Positions 37,360 to 49,275 of a stretch of 64,000 nt of DNA are shown one piece after another (the stretch's first letter is position 1; the number at the start of each line of letters is the position of its first letter). A program made the translations under genes and the position numbers. This stretch comes from Dermanyssus gallinae (taxonomy: Eukaryota; Arthropoda; Arachnida; Mesostigmata; Dermanyssidae): assembly GCA_003439945.1 (NCBI GenBank), contig QVRM01002806.1, positions 1,045,001-1,109,000 of the forward strand, in the 5' to 3' direction. The notes under the pieces were generated by a model that was not told where the DNA came from, ran no database searches, and was given only the letters and a program-made list of their open reading frames with translations.

Positions 37360-38290
37360 ATCTCAATAACGGGTGCGGCGCCTGAAATTAGGTACATAGC
37401 AGCTTCTTCTCCGCAGTTTGTACATTTTGAAACATCTTTCAAGCAAAGCAAGGTTTGCTTGGGTGATTATGTTTACCATACTCATGTTTACCATATTTAT
37501 CCATACTCTGTCAAGACCGTACACCCGCCTTGAAACAGTCTGGAGATGGAAGAGGGCTACTGTCACCAAGACAAACGTCGCCTACTTTTCCATAAAGAGA
37601 GACTAGAGCTCGCATTGTCTCGACGATGCGCGCAGTAAATGTCATCCCAGTGTATTGGAGCCGGAGCCCCAGATACCTGAAAGAGTGCACACATTTCAAG
37701 GTTTGGCCATCACAAAGTAAAACGATTTGGCAGCCAATCGCCGCTTCTGAATTTCGGACTCCTAATCTTTATAGATTTTATTTCCAGCCCTTTTGAAACA
37801 AGGAACACCTTTACCAGAGAATATCTGTGCTTGATGGCATTTAGGTCGTGACGAGCGACCACTATGCCATCTGCAAACGTCATAACTATGGCCTTTCAGT
37901 ACTCCTGCGGAAGCAAACGAGTGAAGGAGACGCAGCTCAGTGGGTCTCCTTGCGGGGTGTCCACATTTTGCCTTACCAACACATCCTGCTCGCCCTGTAC
38001 CAGTAAGGTGTCCTGATCAGGGACGCTCAAAATTACGCATTATCGGAATGACATCACCAGAATATCTCAAGGTGCATTGTGCTTTGTACAAATGGCCTCC
38101 GGGTTTTGCCACAGCATCACGTGCTTCCCGACCTCTTTGGAAGCCGCGAAATGGTCGGCCACGTACTCGATTCGTTCTTTAACTAAGTTGCAGACGACCC
38201 CTTGTAGCGTTCTTTCAGACGCTATACCGCGGAATAAATTAAGGTCTCGTCTGTCATCGCCATACTTACTTTTAAATAACAGATAAAGCT
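37360..38290 (-). pseudogene. Decayed family X reverse transcriptase
   Basis: Minus-strand frames give DHFAASKEVGKHVML (about 38140-38095), then QNVDTPQGDPLSCVSF (about 37965-37918, motif 4), TFADGIVVARHDLNAI (about 37885-37840, where the second catalytic Asp of F/YADD has become Gly), and FRYLGLRLQYTGMTFTARIV (about 37685-37625) matching FCYLGVNFSMKGTTFGQHIA of the copy at 62701. Stops and phase changes lie between them. Confidence 0.65.
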
Positions 38291-38969
38291 TGGCGATATA
38301 CTAGGCTTCTAGCATTGGTCTTCTTTCCATGATCTTGTTGAATAAATCGCAAACATAATTTGCCAAAAACGGCTCAGATTGCACTTAGTGCTCGTAGTTA
38401 GGTGACTCGTTACCTGTTTATCGCTCAGCGGGTGGTTCGCCCCCTACGGGGTTGCATTCGAGCAGTCGGATTTCCTTCTGCCTAGCGTTTTCACGCTTGT
38501 GGCCATATCATAGCTTTACGTAGGCTTTTCTACAATTAAAACAGTTAAGCCTGCGTCTGGCAGTTGCGGTGATGCCTTTAGCCTTATTTGCCGCATATGT
38601 CCGAGCATTCTACGGTGAGCGAGATAGCAAGCCTAAAGAACTACTTTTGTGATTGTCTCTGCCCTGGTCTCTTCCACCTGACTGCACTTCTCAAAGTTTT
38701 CTCTAACAGCTTATCGCAATCGCCCTCACATCACGATCCAAATTGTTTGCCCAAATTGCGTATTCCTAACCATAAAATGCTGCACCTAAACATAGTTAAA
38801 ACCATAGACACAAATGCAGTTAACAATTTTGCGAATAAATGTGTGGTGTTAACATTTTTGTGATGGAATTTCATTAGTTTAATAAGTCTGCGTTTTAAAA
38901 TGACATATTAGTATAAAGAAAATAATACCAGTATATGCAATTTGAACATTTCAGCAATTGTTTTACCGG
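38291..38969. other. No recognisable gene
   Basis: Nothing I can assign. Confidence 0.4.
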
Positions 38970-39600
38970 ACAAATGGTGCAGGAACCGCCGATGCATCTA
39001 GCAATACTCTAGTGAGACCTGTGGGTTGAACACACTAAGTGGTGGTAACCATTCGCAATGTACCTTGTGCATACGTGTCGATTAGTGCATGCCATTCCAT
39101 CACAAAGTTCTCTCGCGAGGTGCACGTTTAACTGCCTTACATTTGCCAACCCTTGACCACTTTTCCCTGCCACTCCAACAGTAATTGCCAAAATGGGCCT
39201 GAAATAGATGACTTAAACGTGGCTTTGATTGTTTTCACTCCCGGTCTGCAATCTACTAAAGGGTACGCAAAGCGGTTTCGTGCCGTTTGAAATAAGCAAT
39301 GAACGCGCTATCTACAAGTTGTGAGGCGCTTTAATAGCTGCAAAAAACATGACGCTGAAAGATGGTTCCGCACCTTGCCAAGGCTGTAGCTCAACATTGG
39401 TGCAATCTTTTACTCAAAAAGACGCACTGCGAGACTCAGACAAAGTCTTCAAAAGGGTATCACTTCTTTGTGAATATACTGAAAGGGTCCCCTTGAGAGG
39501 TCCCTACGTTTTGACTTTGCTGCAAGCTGACCTGGCCCCTTATATTTACCTCAAGGCGGTATTCAGCAAAGAAGGTGAATAGCAGTCGTTGAAGACAACT
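38970..39600 (-). pseudogene. Second decayed family X fragment, internally deleted
   Basis: On the minus strand SQNVGTSQGDPFS (about 39515-39475) resembles RQNVDTPQGDPLS in the neighbouring relic, and NRHVCTRYIANGYHHLVC (about 39087-39034) resembles NRHLVTRYSLHGFHHKLC at 63208-63261. The distance between these two motifs is far shorter than in a complete RT, so the middle is deleted. Confidence 0.55.
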
Positions 39601-41559
39601 ACCCATTCCAGTTAGTTCACTAAGACGGCGTACAATTGACCTCCGGATACAGCCAACACCTGTTCAACGTCCGACTGAAGTACATGGATACCTCGACTTT
39701 TCCTGAACTAGGACTGCTCTGAGCATGACGTTATTTCCTGCCACAGTCACGCGACCCAGCCGTAGAGTCAATAGAGCCAGGGCTTCTCTACAGTTATAAA
39801 CATTATTGAGATAATCCATTTAGAGAACATTTTCTTAAGAGTGCGTTCCAATGCGGTACCCCTGTAGAGATTTAGACCGTCTACGATCCACATTATCTCT
39901 CTTTTTGCTCTTGAATAGGAGAGAAAGTCTGGCCTCGTGTCAAATCTGAGATATGTATCCCCCGCTAAGTACTTAGCTAAACAGACTACACAGTTCTCCT
40001 GCTAAAACGTCGGACGTCTCAACCCAATGTTCGTAATGGATCCCATCAGGACTATGCCCGCGCAAGGTTTGCACATTTTTTTTCACCGTAAACGGCGAGA
40101 AACTATCTGGAGATCCGAGTATATACGAAGGACTTGACGCAAACGCCAAAAACTTCCGGGCGTTGTAGGTATCAGATCTGTGTAAACTAGGTGCCGCACC
40201 CGCCTTTATCTGTACATGTTTTTGACGGTGGCCTCCAAAGCGTAATTGCTCTGTTTAGCATTATAAATTGATCTTAGCAAGCTTGATCTGCGCCTTAATC
40301 CAGGTAAACTCAGTTGCCCAGACACATATTTTATACATTTATATATTTATGTCAAATGCAAAAAAGTTGTCCGGTGCCGAAGCGCCTCCCCCCGCCAGAC
40401 ACACTCAGCGACGCCATTACCGGCAGGTGCTTCTGTGCTGAAATATCAAGAGCCTCGCATCTCTGAAAGTCCGTCGGATATCGAAGTTTATGACACAGGA
40501 GGTCGAAAGTGCTCGTTCTGCTTTAGCAAACGCACGTACATTTATCAGTTCCGCAGGCACAATGCAGGCCTTTCCTCTCCTCAGTTCTCAAGAAGCCCAT
40601 CACCCTTCCTGTCCGTGGCACCACTATCAACAGTTAAAATCACCGCCAAACAGAGTAGGTAGCTTGAAATTTAGTATTGCTAGGTGTGCACTGACCACAT
40701 CAGCAACGTTTGCATCATTGTAATGAGATAGCAGGTAGACTAATGCAAGGTTGCAACTACCTAAGGTTAGTGTCATCCAACATTAGTTTCGACATACACA
40801 CATTGCATTCGGGGTGACCCTGCTCGTAAATATCTTGGAAGTCCACATATTAGACTACCTCACTCTCCATCTGGAGAACTCGTTAGCAGATGAAAAACTG
40901 GCATCAGAGTGCAGTTTTACTGGCATCAAAGTGCGATTTTACTGGCATAAAAGTCTCCGCACAATGTTCACATTTTGCGAAAGCAAACCTTCTGGAGTTA
41001 GCTGTACAACCCCAGATAAGCCTTGCATTTCCAAAGCAATAGTTTTTTTTTATGGGACCGCCTTCTTCAGACGGCAAATTTATTTAAATTCAGTAATTCT
41101 TCAACAAGCTTAAAATTTTCAGAATTACACATTTTTAATTGTAAAAATCAAATGCATTTTGCAGAAAAGACTATCGCCCCTATCTGTTGTTATTTGTAGC
41201 TGTGAGCAACACCTAGCCGTCTTGGCTGAAGGCGTCATTGTTTTTTCTAGCTGGCAAATCATGCCCGTCAGTGAACTCTTCCCATACCCCAGTCTGCAGC
41301 GGCGCAGCCCCTAGCCAACGCCGGAAACGTACGCCCCTCGGCCAGAAGGCGCCAATCATAATAATTATCCCTAAACAGACCACGCAGAAGGCGGAGTCCG
41401 GCCGGGAAACTTTGTGCTTCCAAATAGCACGCACTTGAAACTGCCTCCCGGTTAGTGCGAAGCACGCAGCTGTTCCGCTGACGTTGTACGGCCGGAGCTT
41501 TCTGAGGGGAGGGCCTTCATGAGCAACTCACGGTTTTTACACAATGTTAGCTCACCCCC
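39601..41559. other. No confidently recognisable gene
   Basis: The left part may still be remnant family X sequence on minus (weak). No other feature supported. Confidence 0.35.
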
Positions 41560-41853
41560 AAGTCTACGTCTGCACTTTTTGCTTAACTGAGACGACAGCA
41601 CTTCCTATTCGTGCAGGTATCGCGCTGTTCTGCTGTCCTTTGCTTGTGTTTGGGGGGGGCGGGTTGGCATCCTTCGCGCTTCTCTGGGCTGTTGCTGGAC
41701 GACCCGGCACGTTCACTAGCAAGCTTCCGCTTCTTTTTGCTTCTTCCCGTCACCAATTTGACGCCTTCTTTCTTGTCCAGCTGATCTGCGTTGGCTGCTT
41801 CTAACTCTATTGACTCGACGGCTGGGTCGCGGGGCTGTGGCAGGTAGTAACGT
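41560..41853 (-). pseudogene. Possible LINE ORF1 fragment
   Basis: A minus-strand frame not starting with ATG reads DPAVESIELEAANADQL, then KLVTGRSKKKRKLASE and a Ser/Pro/Lys-rich stretch before a stop. Acidic-then-basic composition with a KKKRK cluster is common at the N-terminus of Jockey/I-type ORF1 proteins, but I see no zinc knuckle, so the call is tentative. It could equally be a fragment of a host nuclear protein. Confidence 0.3.
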
Positions 41854-42068
41854 CATGCTCTGCTGCCGGCTTTTCCTTTCTCCCGCTTTTGTGGCTGCAG
41901 CTCAGTCGCTCTCTCTCTTCCCTCCGTTTCTGGCTCTATTGGCCGAGATCGACAACACTCCTGGTAGCCGACAACACTTCTAGCAGTCGACAGCACTCTC
42001 CTTCGACTGCTGCTGCAGGTTCTACGCAGGATGTTCCTGCTGACCCTAGCACCACCGTTGTTGCTGCT

Positions 42069-42088
42069 TGATTGATTGATTGATTGAC
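42069..42088. repeat. (TTGA)n tetranucleotide tract
   Basis: About five TTGA/GATT units. Confidence 0.85.
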
Positions 42089-42297
42089 AATGTGGATAAT
42101 TATCGGAACTGCATTTTACAATGCTGTTGGTTTTGTTCACTAATCGTACGAGTGATGGGAGAAACATTTGGAACGTTCAAACTAATTGCGAGCTGGGTGG
42201 GAAGTTTGTCGGATAAACTAATTAAACAGACAGTACTAAAAACATTACAGTGCACTATATAAGCATTATATACTCGCGTTGTAATAACCAGTGACAA

Positions 42298-42329
42298 TAT
42301 ATGTATGTATATATATATATGTTTTTATA

Positions 42330-42374
<45 letters not shown>
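42298..42374. repeat. (TA)n microsatellite, interrupted
   Basis: TA blocks separated by GTATG and GTTTTTATATATTTATT interruptions. Confidence 0.93.
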
Positions 42375-42378
<4 letters not shown>

Positions 42379-43078
42379 TGTGAGTTATGTTACTCATAAA
42401 CGAACATACATACGTATAAACATTTTTGTGTTACTATTGATCCTTCCTATATATATATCGTCGTTTTATGCTATGGCCATACCATCAATTGTATTGCGTT
42501 TTCGTGATCTTCGCTTTTGTTCCTCATCGTCAAAGTTGTTATTCATTACTACTTCTGCCGGGATTCTGCGTTCTTACATGTTCAAATTTTGCTGGTTATT
42601 AAATTGTTTTTATTTATGTGTCCATTGATTGGCCTGTTGGGGCTCGGATGGTTATCACTCACTAGCAGAAATTCAAACCTTTGCTAGCCTCAATCCTGTG
42701 GTCGGTTCGCTACCTACACTTTATTCAGCTGTCTTTCTAGCATTCGTGTGTTTCCGGGCCGATGTGTGAGTGACGTGGGTAATTGTCCCAACAATTTTCG
42801 AGTGACGGGGTCCTAGAATTGGGTCGCTTGAAATCCTCCACGGCTATTACCGTTCTGGCATGCAATTCGTCGACGACTAATTGCCATTGTTAACAGCTTA
42901 ATATGATAATTACAGTTAATACTAATTCATCGGAGCTCTGCCAAACGTGAACAAGTCATTATTGGGTGCAAACCAATTAATTCTGAGTGAAAATCCGTGA
43001 TGACTGCGTTCGATTCTGACACGACGCATAATGAGTGGGTACGGAGCTTGTGCTCTCTTTGGTAAGCTCAGTAAATCC
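42375..43078. other. No recognisable gene
   Basis: Nothing I can assign. Confidence 0.4.
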
Positions 43079-43144
43079 TAATAAAAACAATAAATAAAAA
43101 GAAACATATATATATATGTTTCTTTTTATTTATTGTTTTTATTA
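43079..43144. repeat. Perfect 66-bp palindrome
   Basis: Two perfectly complementary 33-base arms around a TA-rich centre (43106-43117); the outer arm reads TAATAAAAACAATAAATAAA. Symmetry stops abruptly on both sides. Confidence 0.97.
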
Positions 43145-43289
43145 ATTTGGAGCTGTTTTTTTTATTAGTTTTATTAATTTGTTGAACTATCGAGCGTTTG
43201 ACGTTAACGCTTAGTAAGAGCCCACACGTTATTCCAATCATTTGAAAGCTAGTTGCATCCGGTTCTCCTAGCCAAAATGGGCGGGACCC

Positions 43290-43440
43290 AGGGCGACTTT
43301 AGTAGTAGTTCCGATATTGCATCTAGCAGCAGCCGTAATAGGGGCAGTAGTAGGGATCATAGTAGTTATAGAAGTAGTCATGGTTGTAGTGTTAACGGCA
43401 GTAGTCGAACTGGTAGAGGAAGTAACTCAAGTGGGCCGAA
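43290..43440. repeat. Degenerate (AGT)n trinucleotide tract
   Basis: AGT/AGC triplets with many substitutions. They create a Ser-rich 93-codon frame (43253-43534) that is best explained by the repeat rather than by a gene. Confidence 0.7.
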
Positions 43441-43729
43441 ATTTCGGTTGCACTCTTCCCTGGCGATGTTTATAATAGATGCGGATTCACAGATTCGCGT
43501 TGCAATTGCGCTCGAATTTAAGAAATGCCGCTAGTTTTCCTCTCTCCCTGTCGCGCACACTTCTCTCCTCGCTCGTCAGCGATCGATTCGAGAATCGTTT
43601 CATTTATCGTCCGAGAACTAAAAATCGTTTGTAAGGACGTTGTTTTCAATTCTAGACAATCTTCCGTCGCCTACGGGCTTGTAACTTTTCCTTAGGCATA
43701 CCTCTAACGAACCGAGGGCCGGACATTTT

Positions 43730-43925
43730 GAGTTATCTTGGGTTTCCCCAATAGTCTTTGTAACAGCATGGCCGCTGACTCTCAGCGGTATGGCTTATCA
43801 TCTATTCTCAATGATCATCGCTCAAAGAAAATTCGAATAACAACAGCAGGGATCGAACTGGCGGCACCCCGGTAGATGACAACCAAGACCAGCGCCTCAC
43901 TAGTCCCCTAAACCACGCCGCCACT
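43730..43925 (-). mobile_element. tRNA-derived SINE, family 1, copy 2
   Basis: On minus the head reads TGGTTTAGGGGACTAGTG (A box) and CAGTTCGATCCCTG (B box), followed by a body aligned with 9885-9990, including CGGCCAT...GGGGAAACCC. Same family as the plus-strand copy at 9812. Confidence 0.6.
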
Positions 43926-44733
43926 TTATTTATCGTCCTGCTTCCATTTATCTCGTAACGTATAACGTTTTACTTCCAGAACGGAAGAGCCACGTATTTG
44001 CGTAGCAAAATATAGGGAAAAAGGCTAGCAAAAAGGAGAGGTGAAGGAAAAGGTAAAGTCTAGCCTAGTCCAGTCAGTTCTGTCACGGGTGGGAAGTTGC
44101 CTAGCCGGATCCACGAGGGCGGCAAATATCGAGTGGGCATTGAAAGGAAAAGCGCTAGTTTGGCCAAGGCTGGATGAATCCTGTAAACGTATAAATCACT
44201 GTTGGATCAGCTGCTGCTGCTGACGCCGTTATTGATGATGATAATGATATTGGTACGGATGAAGATGTGAAACATTTCCCAGCGACCAACTTTGAGACGG
44301 TGATCACTAAGATAATGATGATGGTGACTACATTAAAAATAGATGATTGATTCGCTGCTGGCTGACACTGATTGAAACAGTAGATAGTGTACGATAATTG
44401 TAATTATTACGCCGATAATGATTCGGCACTGACCGTGCTGAACGGATGGTGCCGTTCTGCGGCGGCCGAGTTCACGAGTTGAACCGACTTCGATCTCGAA
44501 TCGACCTGTTCCGGGACCGGGCCTGTCCCTTGCTGCTGCTCCTCGAATACAGGGCATGCCTGGCCTGGCCTGAGTGGCTGGCTGGCTGGCTGGCTTAGCC
44601 TGGACGACCGGAGCCTAAACGCTCGGAGCCTCCGACGGTCAAGGCCTAGCCGCCTCTAGGCTCTGACAACCAGGGAACTAGTGGGAACCTAGTGGGAACT
44701 AGGTCCCAGTCGTCCAGGAACGAGTGATTCACG
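43926..44733. other. No recognisable gene; short (CTGG)n at 44577-44594
   Basis: GC-rich toward the right with a small CTGG tract. It could be upstream sequence of the candidate exon that follows. Confidence 0.35.
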
Positions 44734-45171
44734 TTGGGCGACCAATCTCATTTGCAATGCAGCCGATCAAGCCAGCCTTGCCCAGCTTGCCGATCCCACC
44801 ATCACCACCGCTCCCCCAGCTTGGCGAGCCCACCACCACTACAACCCTTCTTTGCTGCTCGGATACGTACCGAGCGAGACGCTGTCGTCGAACGAACGCG
44901 ATTGCACCGCTGCACTTCGTTTACCACCGCCGCTTCAAATGTCCGAAATGCGCTTACTGTGATCGGTTTGCTGGTTTGCGCAGTTATTTGCTTCAAGCTT
45001 AAATCATCAGTCGAATTTTCGGCGACAACTACAACGCCGCCTACTTCCAGCTGCACATCGACAACAACAACAATAAGAACGATAACGAAGTCGACATGCC
45101 TCGCGAAATTGGCGGGGAGGGACCGAAAAGTTATATATATATATATATATATATATGAAAAACAAAGGTAA
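44734..45171 (+). CDS. Candidate exon: Thr-rich protein with one membrane segment
   Basis: A 145-codon frame in a GC-rich patch. Residues about 72-89 (NALTVIGLLVCAVICFKL) form a single hydrophobic segment preceded by basic residues and followed by a Thr/Ser-rich stretch, the layout of the N-terminus of a type II membrane protein (for example a Golgi enzyme stem). A GTAATA string after AAAG at 45167-45173 could act as a splice donor, but the frame's last codons run through (TA)n, which argues against a real exon end. No catalytic domain is visible, so this is only a hint of a possible host first exon. Confidence 0.2.
   Translation: MGDQSHLQCSRSSQPCPACRSHHHHRSPSLASPPPLQPFFAARIRTERDAVVERTRLHRCTSFTTAASNVRNALTVIGLLVCAVICFKLKSSVEFSATTTTPPTSSCTSTTTTIRTITKSTCLAKLAGRDRKVIYIYIYIYEKQR
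45132..45156. repeat. (TA)n microsatellite
   Basis: About 25 bp of TA. Confidence 0.93.
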
Positions 45172-45929
45172 TAATATAGCTTGAAAAGTCAAATATGGGA
45201 ATGTCTATTATAGTAAAAAAAACAAACAGGAAAATAACAATAAGCCACGGGCCCATGCCTCACGTCACGAGCGGGCAGACACCAAGAAAAAACAGCGTAT
45301 TATTACAAGCAGAGACGATCAAGGCTAAGGGGACAGGCAAAGGCAACCGAAGAACAACGAACGAACACAGCATGAGAAGGTTTGAGGGCAAGAAGGATAG
45401 AAATAAATTACGGGAAACGCCTTGCAGCCTAGAAAGCCAGAATGATTTCATGTAAATGTAAGGTTTGCATGTGGAAGGACATGTATCCAATTTGGCACGA
45501 GCGTACTCCTGCTTATTAGCAATTCGCTGATTGTTCCGGAGCGAGCAGGTCCGCAACGAAGAACGCAGTCGGCGTCATGCATAGAGTGGCGCAACGAAGT
45601 AGCTGCAGTACGAGAAAAAACAAGTTGAGCGTTACAATGCAATTGCCGTTCATAGCGACTTGCTTGACGTTCAGGATAGGTAACGTCAGAGTTATAAACG
45701 TTCGCACCGTGTAAATCGCCCAAAGCTAACTGATTTGGCTAAGCAGCGTCCAAAATCAAAAAGGAATCTAGTTCAAGTCAAAGATGAACGCAAGATCAAT
45801 TTTGTCCACAGAAATCGACTATTTTTGGAAAGGTTCCGACAAAGACTGCGAGTTTGGGAAGGGTGCATCTCCTAGTGTATATTATAGGATACGAAGCGGT
45901 CTAGCGTATATCTCTAATCGTATACAAAC

Positions 45930-45932
<3 letters not shown>
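45157..45932. other. No recognisable gene
   Basis: Short frames only. Confidence 0.4.

Positions 45933-46010
<78 letters not shown>
45933..46010. repeat. (TA)n microsatellite
   Basis: About 78 bp of nearly uninterrupted TA. Confidence 0.96.
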
Positions 46011-46012
<2 letters not shown>

Positions 46013-46265
46013 CATGTAAGAATTTACAATATATGCATATGCCCGTCCACACTGCAATTTTTTTTGTTAAATATACTAGGCTCAGGTGGTGAGTTGGTGG
46101 CACACACACAAGGTGGTTGTGCATCTTTTTTATTTTATGCAATAATTGTACTTTATATTCGTTGATACTAAAGAACTAATGATGATTCATTATTCCATTT
46201 TAAAATTACAGGAAAATGTTATTAACTAACTACACAAGGGCTTGTAAGGTCTATACACCCCGTCT

Positions 46266-46407
46266 ATGAAATGCCTTCAATACACGGAATGTCTCTCGTG
46301 CTGCAAAATTAAAAACCAACGTGATTGCATGAAACTTCGTCACGTTTTAAATGGTGTTAGGCGCTGGTGTGCGGAAAATAAAATGCTGCTAAATGCTGTT
46401 AAGTTCC

Positions 46408-46455
<48 letters not shown>

Positions 46456-46810
46456 CCTATATAAATCAGTTGTAGTTTCTAGGCTGCTGCACTGCTGTAG
46501 TCTGGGAACCGTATTTAAAGAGATATATAAACTTACTTATATATATTTTATATAAACAGTCGCATTTTACAAGAAGGCTCTGTTAGAGATGCTCCTTAAA
46601 CTGCAAAGCCTTTAATCTGCCAGAACTTACAAGACTACTATCACGCCAGGACGTGCAATTGCTATTTCAGTGGCGACGAGCGACCCTAGAACATAACGTT
46701 TATGACCTTAGACCAAACTCTCTGAGAAGTCGGTGCTTTGTCTACCCGAAGGCAGTCAACGCAATGAGCACATAAACAATATGTTGGCTTGGCGTATGTC
46801 AAGGTAGGTA
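46266..46810 (+). pseudogene. CR1-like RT fragment interrupted by (TA)n
   Basis: The left part reads DCMKLRHVLNGVRRWCAENK then MLLNAVKFQ (about 46323-46410), the segment normally found just after the YADD box. A (TA)n tract at 46410-46451 then replaces the sequence. To the right, in other frames, a C-terminal HINNMLAWRMSR (about 46767-46802) matches the end of the complete CR1-like element. The intervening thumb region is mostly lost or decayed. Confidence 0.6.
46410..46451. repeat. (TA)n inside a LINE fragment
   Basis: About 42 bp of TA placed within RT-derived sequence. Confidence 0.94.
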
Positions 46811-47053
46811 CACGAGAAGCATTTAAATTTGTTTTTCTGTCCAACACGTTTATTGACTTACTTCTTCCACCGTTATGTGCGCAAAAAACCTCCTCTGTGC
46901 AAATAAAAGCGTCATGTGTTTTATTCTAGTGGCGTTGTCTCATGTCAATACGATAAATCCCAGTTACACACTATTAATGCAACAACATGAGTGTCAACAA
47001 TCGAGGCCATATATCTCAAAATACCTTGTGCATCTCACTGTTGCTTGTAAAAT
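46811..47053. other. No recognisable gene
   Basis: Nothing assigned. Confidence 0.4.
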
Positions 47054-47161
47054 TATATATATAGAAAATATTGTGATGATTTATTAATCATTTACAATAC
47101 GTTTGCACACTCGGCAGTGCTCGCCTTAATAAAAATGGTGGTAAAAAGGTGTCACGTGAAG

Positions 47162-49208
47162 TTAAGAGTCAGTTGTCCGTGTCCTTGCTTGATGGTAGCC
47201 CCCGCTCTTATGGACCCGGTGCGAGCGATATATCCTCAAGGTTCCTTGCAAAGTTAAAACGGTGAGATCCATAAGATTCCTCTTCGTGACGCCGAGCCCC
47301 AAGAGCGTCCTCGCAGATTCGGAGTCCCATACACCACTCATAGAGATAGTGATGGATCCGAATCTGCGAGGTTTTTGCGGGTAGGGGAGCGCCGCTCTTA
47401 GGAACTCGACGTCATATTTGGCGATCTTGTCTTGCCGTGCTTTTGCCAGGTCCCGGTTCGGGCCGCAAACCTCGGCATCTAAAACCCAGACCTCGGTAGG
47501 TGTTGTTATTACGAGGTCGGGCTTTAGACCCGGTGCGCCCGGTCGACGGAATACTCGCTCACGAACCACCTCATAACCCCTTTCGCGGAGAAGACGCGCC
47601 ACGCGATCACAGACGTCGTCATGTCTCTTTATGGTTTGTTTGTGTGTTATATCGCACATCTGAGCGACATGAGCCAACGTCTCAGGCGCATGACACCCGT
47701 GCCTACAACGTTTGTTGTAGCCCGGGCGTCCCCTGGCCAATCTGGCACGCGTTGGTAGTGCGTTGATCCTGAGCTTTAGTAGGTTTAAATACTCCTTACC
47801 AGATAGGTAGGGCATACCCTTAATCCAGTAATGTACAAAGGGCGTTTCGTGTGCTTTTTTAAAATGTGCCCCATCGAACGTGTTGTGTAGTTGTTGAGAC
47901 CAGTAATCGGTCTCTTGTGTAGCGGTCTCAATGGAGGTTCCCAAGCGCTCGCAAAGAAGTCTTGTTTTCGCAAGATCTTTTTTAAAGTGCTCGGTGGTTA
48001 GCATCCATTGGACCCCAAGGTGCGTGGAGTGTTGTAGTGCTGTCAGGCGGGAGAGGCGGATTCTGGGAATGAATGTTTGGAGGCAGGGGATGTCCAGACC
48101 GCCGTGTGCTGTGTGCGTGTACAGGTAGGCGTTCGGCACCGAGTTTTCGAGCTTAAGCCATTTCGACTTAACAACCTTTCTGATCTCTTTATCTAGGTCA
48201 CTAAGGAGTGCGTAAGATGGTCTGGGACCGGAGACCAGTTTATATAGGAGACGGGGAATGAGAAAGTCTTTCAAAAATATGAGTCTTTGGTGGGGTTTAA
48301 GGGGAGCTATCGTGAGTCTGTTGAGTAAGTTAAGGAGTATATCTTTGGTGGAGTCAACTCTGCCATTGCTGTCAAAGTCGACTCCAAGATATCTCCATCG
48401 ATCGCTCATACCTTTAGCTGGCAATTGCCAATCTCCAACGTTAAATTCTGATACGGTATTGATAAAACCTTTACCTTCCTTCCTATTAAATAGGTGGGAG
48501 ATAGTAAAGCTTTTATTAGTATTAATTTCAAGGCCTCGGGATTTTAAAAGTGGGTCCGCAATATTAAGGAGCCGTTGGAGAGTGGATTTCGTGGAGGCTA
48601 GGAGGATGAGATCATCCGCAAAGGCTAAGCCCATAAGGCGGAAGTCATCAGTAAGTTGGTACCCGATATTAGTTTTGTCTAATTTTGAAAGAATGTCGTC
48701 GAGAACTAGATTAAATAAGAGGGGGGATAGAGGATCTCCCTGCCTAACACCCCTAGTTGGCCGAAATGTGCGACATTCTTGTCCAAATTCTATGAGAGTT
48801 TTAGATGAGAGGTACAAGCGTTCGATATAGTTAATGAATACCTCCGGGTATCCGCGAGTCCGGAGTGACCACAGGACGGAGTCATGACTCACCATGTCGA
48901 ACGCCTTACGGAGGTCGATTGAGGCGAGTCTGAGCTCACGTCCTGCAGACTTGGCATCGTTAAGGATACCATCCAGAACCGCAAGATTCTCGAAGGTACC
49001 ATTATAGGGGAGAAACGCTCGCTGGATTGGGAGAAGCTTAATAGAGTTCTGGAGGCGTCTAGAGAGAATTTTGTTAAGCGTTCGTTGTAAGTATGAACTA
49101 ATAGATAGGGGTCGCAGATCGCTTGGGAATGTGGCATTGTTAATTTTAGGGATGAACGCTAAGCGAGCAGTTTCATGGGCTGAGGCAATATCGCTAATTA
49201 ATAGTATG

Positions 49209-49211
<3 letters not shown>
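47162..49211 (-). CDS. R2-clade polyprotein, RT to restriction-like endonuclease
   Basis: The frame is open from the (TA)n junction (49211) to the stop at 47162-47164, about 680 codons without a break; an ATG at 48895 lies well inside the RT and is not the native start. Upstream of it the frame reads ETARLAFIPKINN, LRPLSISSYLQRTLNKILS, LPIQRAFLPYNG and IDLRKAFDMVSH (RT motifs 1-3). Counting from that ATG, motif 4 is RGVRQGDPLSPLLFNLV (48-64) and the catalytic box GLAFADDLILLA (89-100), with both aspartates. The C-terminus carries a CCHC knuckle (C397, C401, H409, C414) and the endonuclease core KPDLV (458-462) and LDAEVC (472-477). Missing only the N-terminal zinc-finger/Myb part and RT start. 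Confidence 0.85.
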
Positions 49212-49274
<63 letters not shown>

Positions 49275-49275
49275 T
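49212..49275. repeat. (TA)n at the 5' junction of the R2-clade element
   Basis: About 64 bp of TA starting at the very base where R2 coding sequence ends. Confidence 0.95.

Larger units (their letters stand above)
47054..49275 (-). mobile_element. R2-clade retrotransposon, 5'-truncated, bounded by (TA)n
   Basis: A minus-strand R2-type element of about 2.1 kb. Its 3' UTR (47161-47064) contains AATAAA (47085-47080) and then meets a short TATATATATA run (47054-47063). Its 5' end is cut inside the reverse transcriptase and joins directly to (TA)n at 49212-49275. Canonical R2 elements insert at one site in 28S rDNA; nothing here looks like rDNA. Confidence 0.85.

Noticed and set aside
48258..48830. 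190-codon plus-strand frame
   Set aside because: Antisense to the R2-clade reverse transcriptase.
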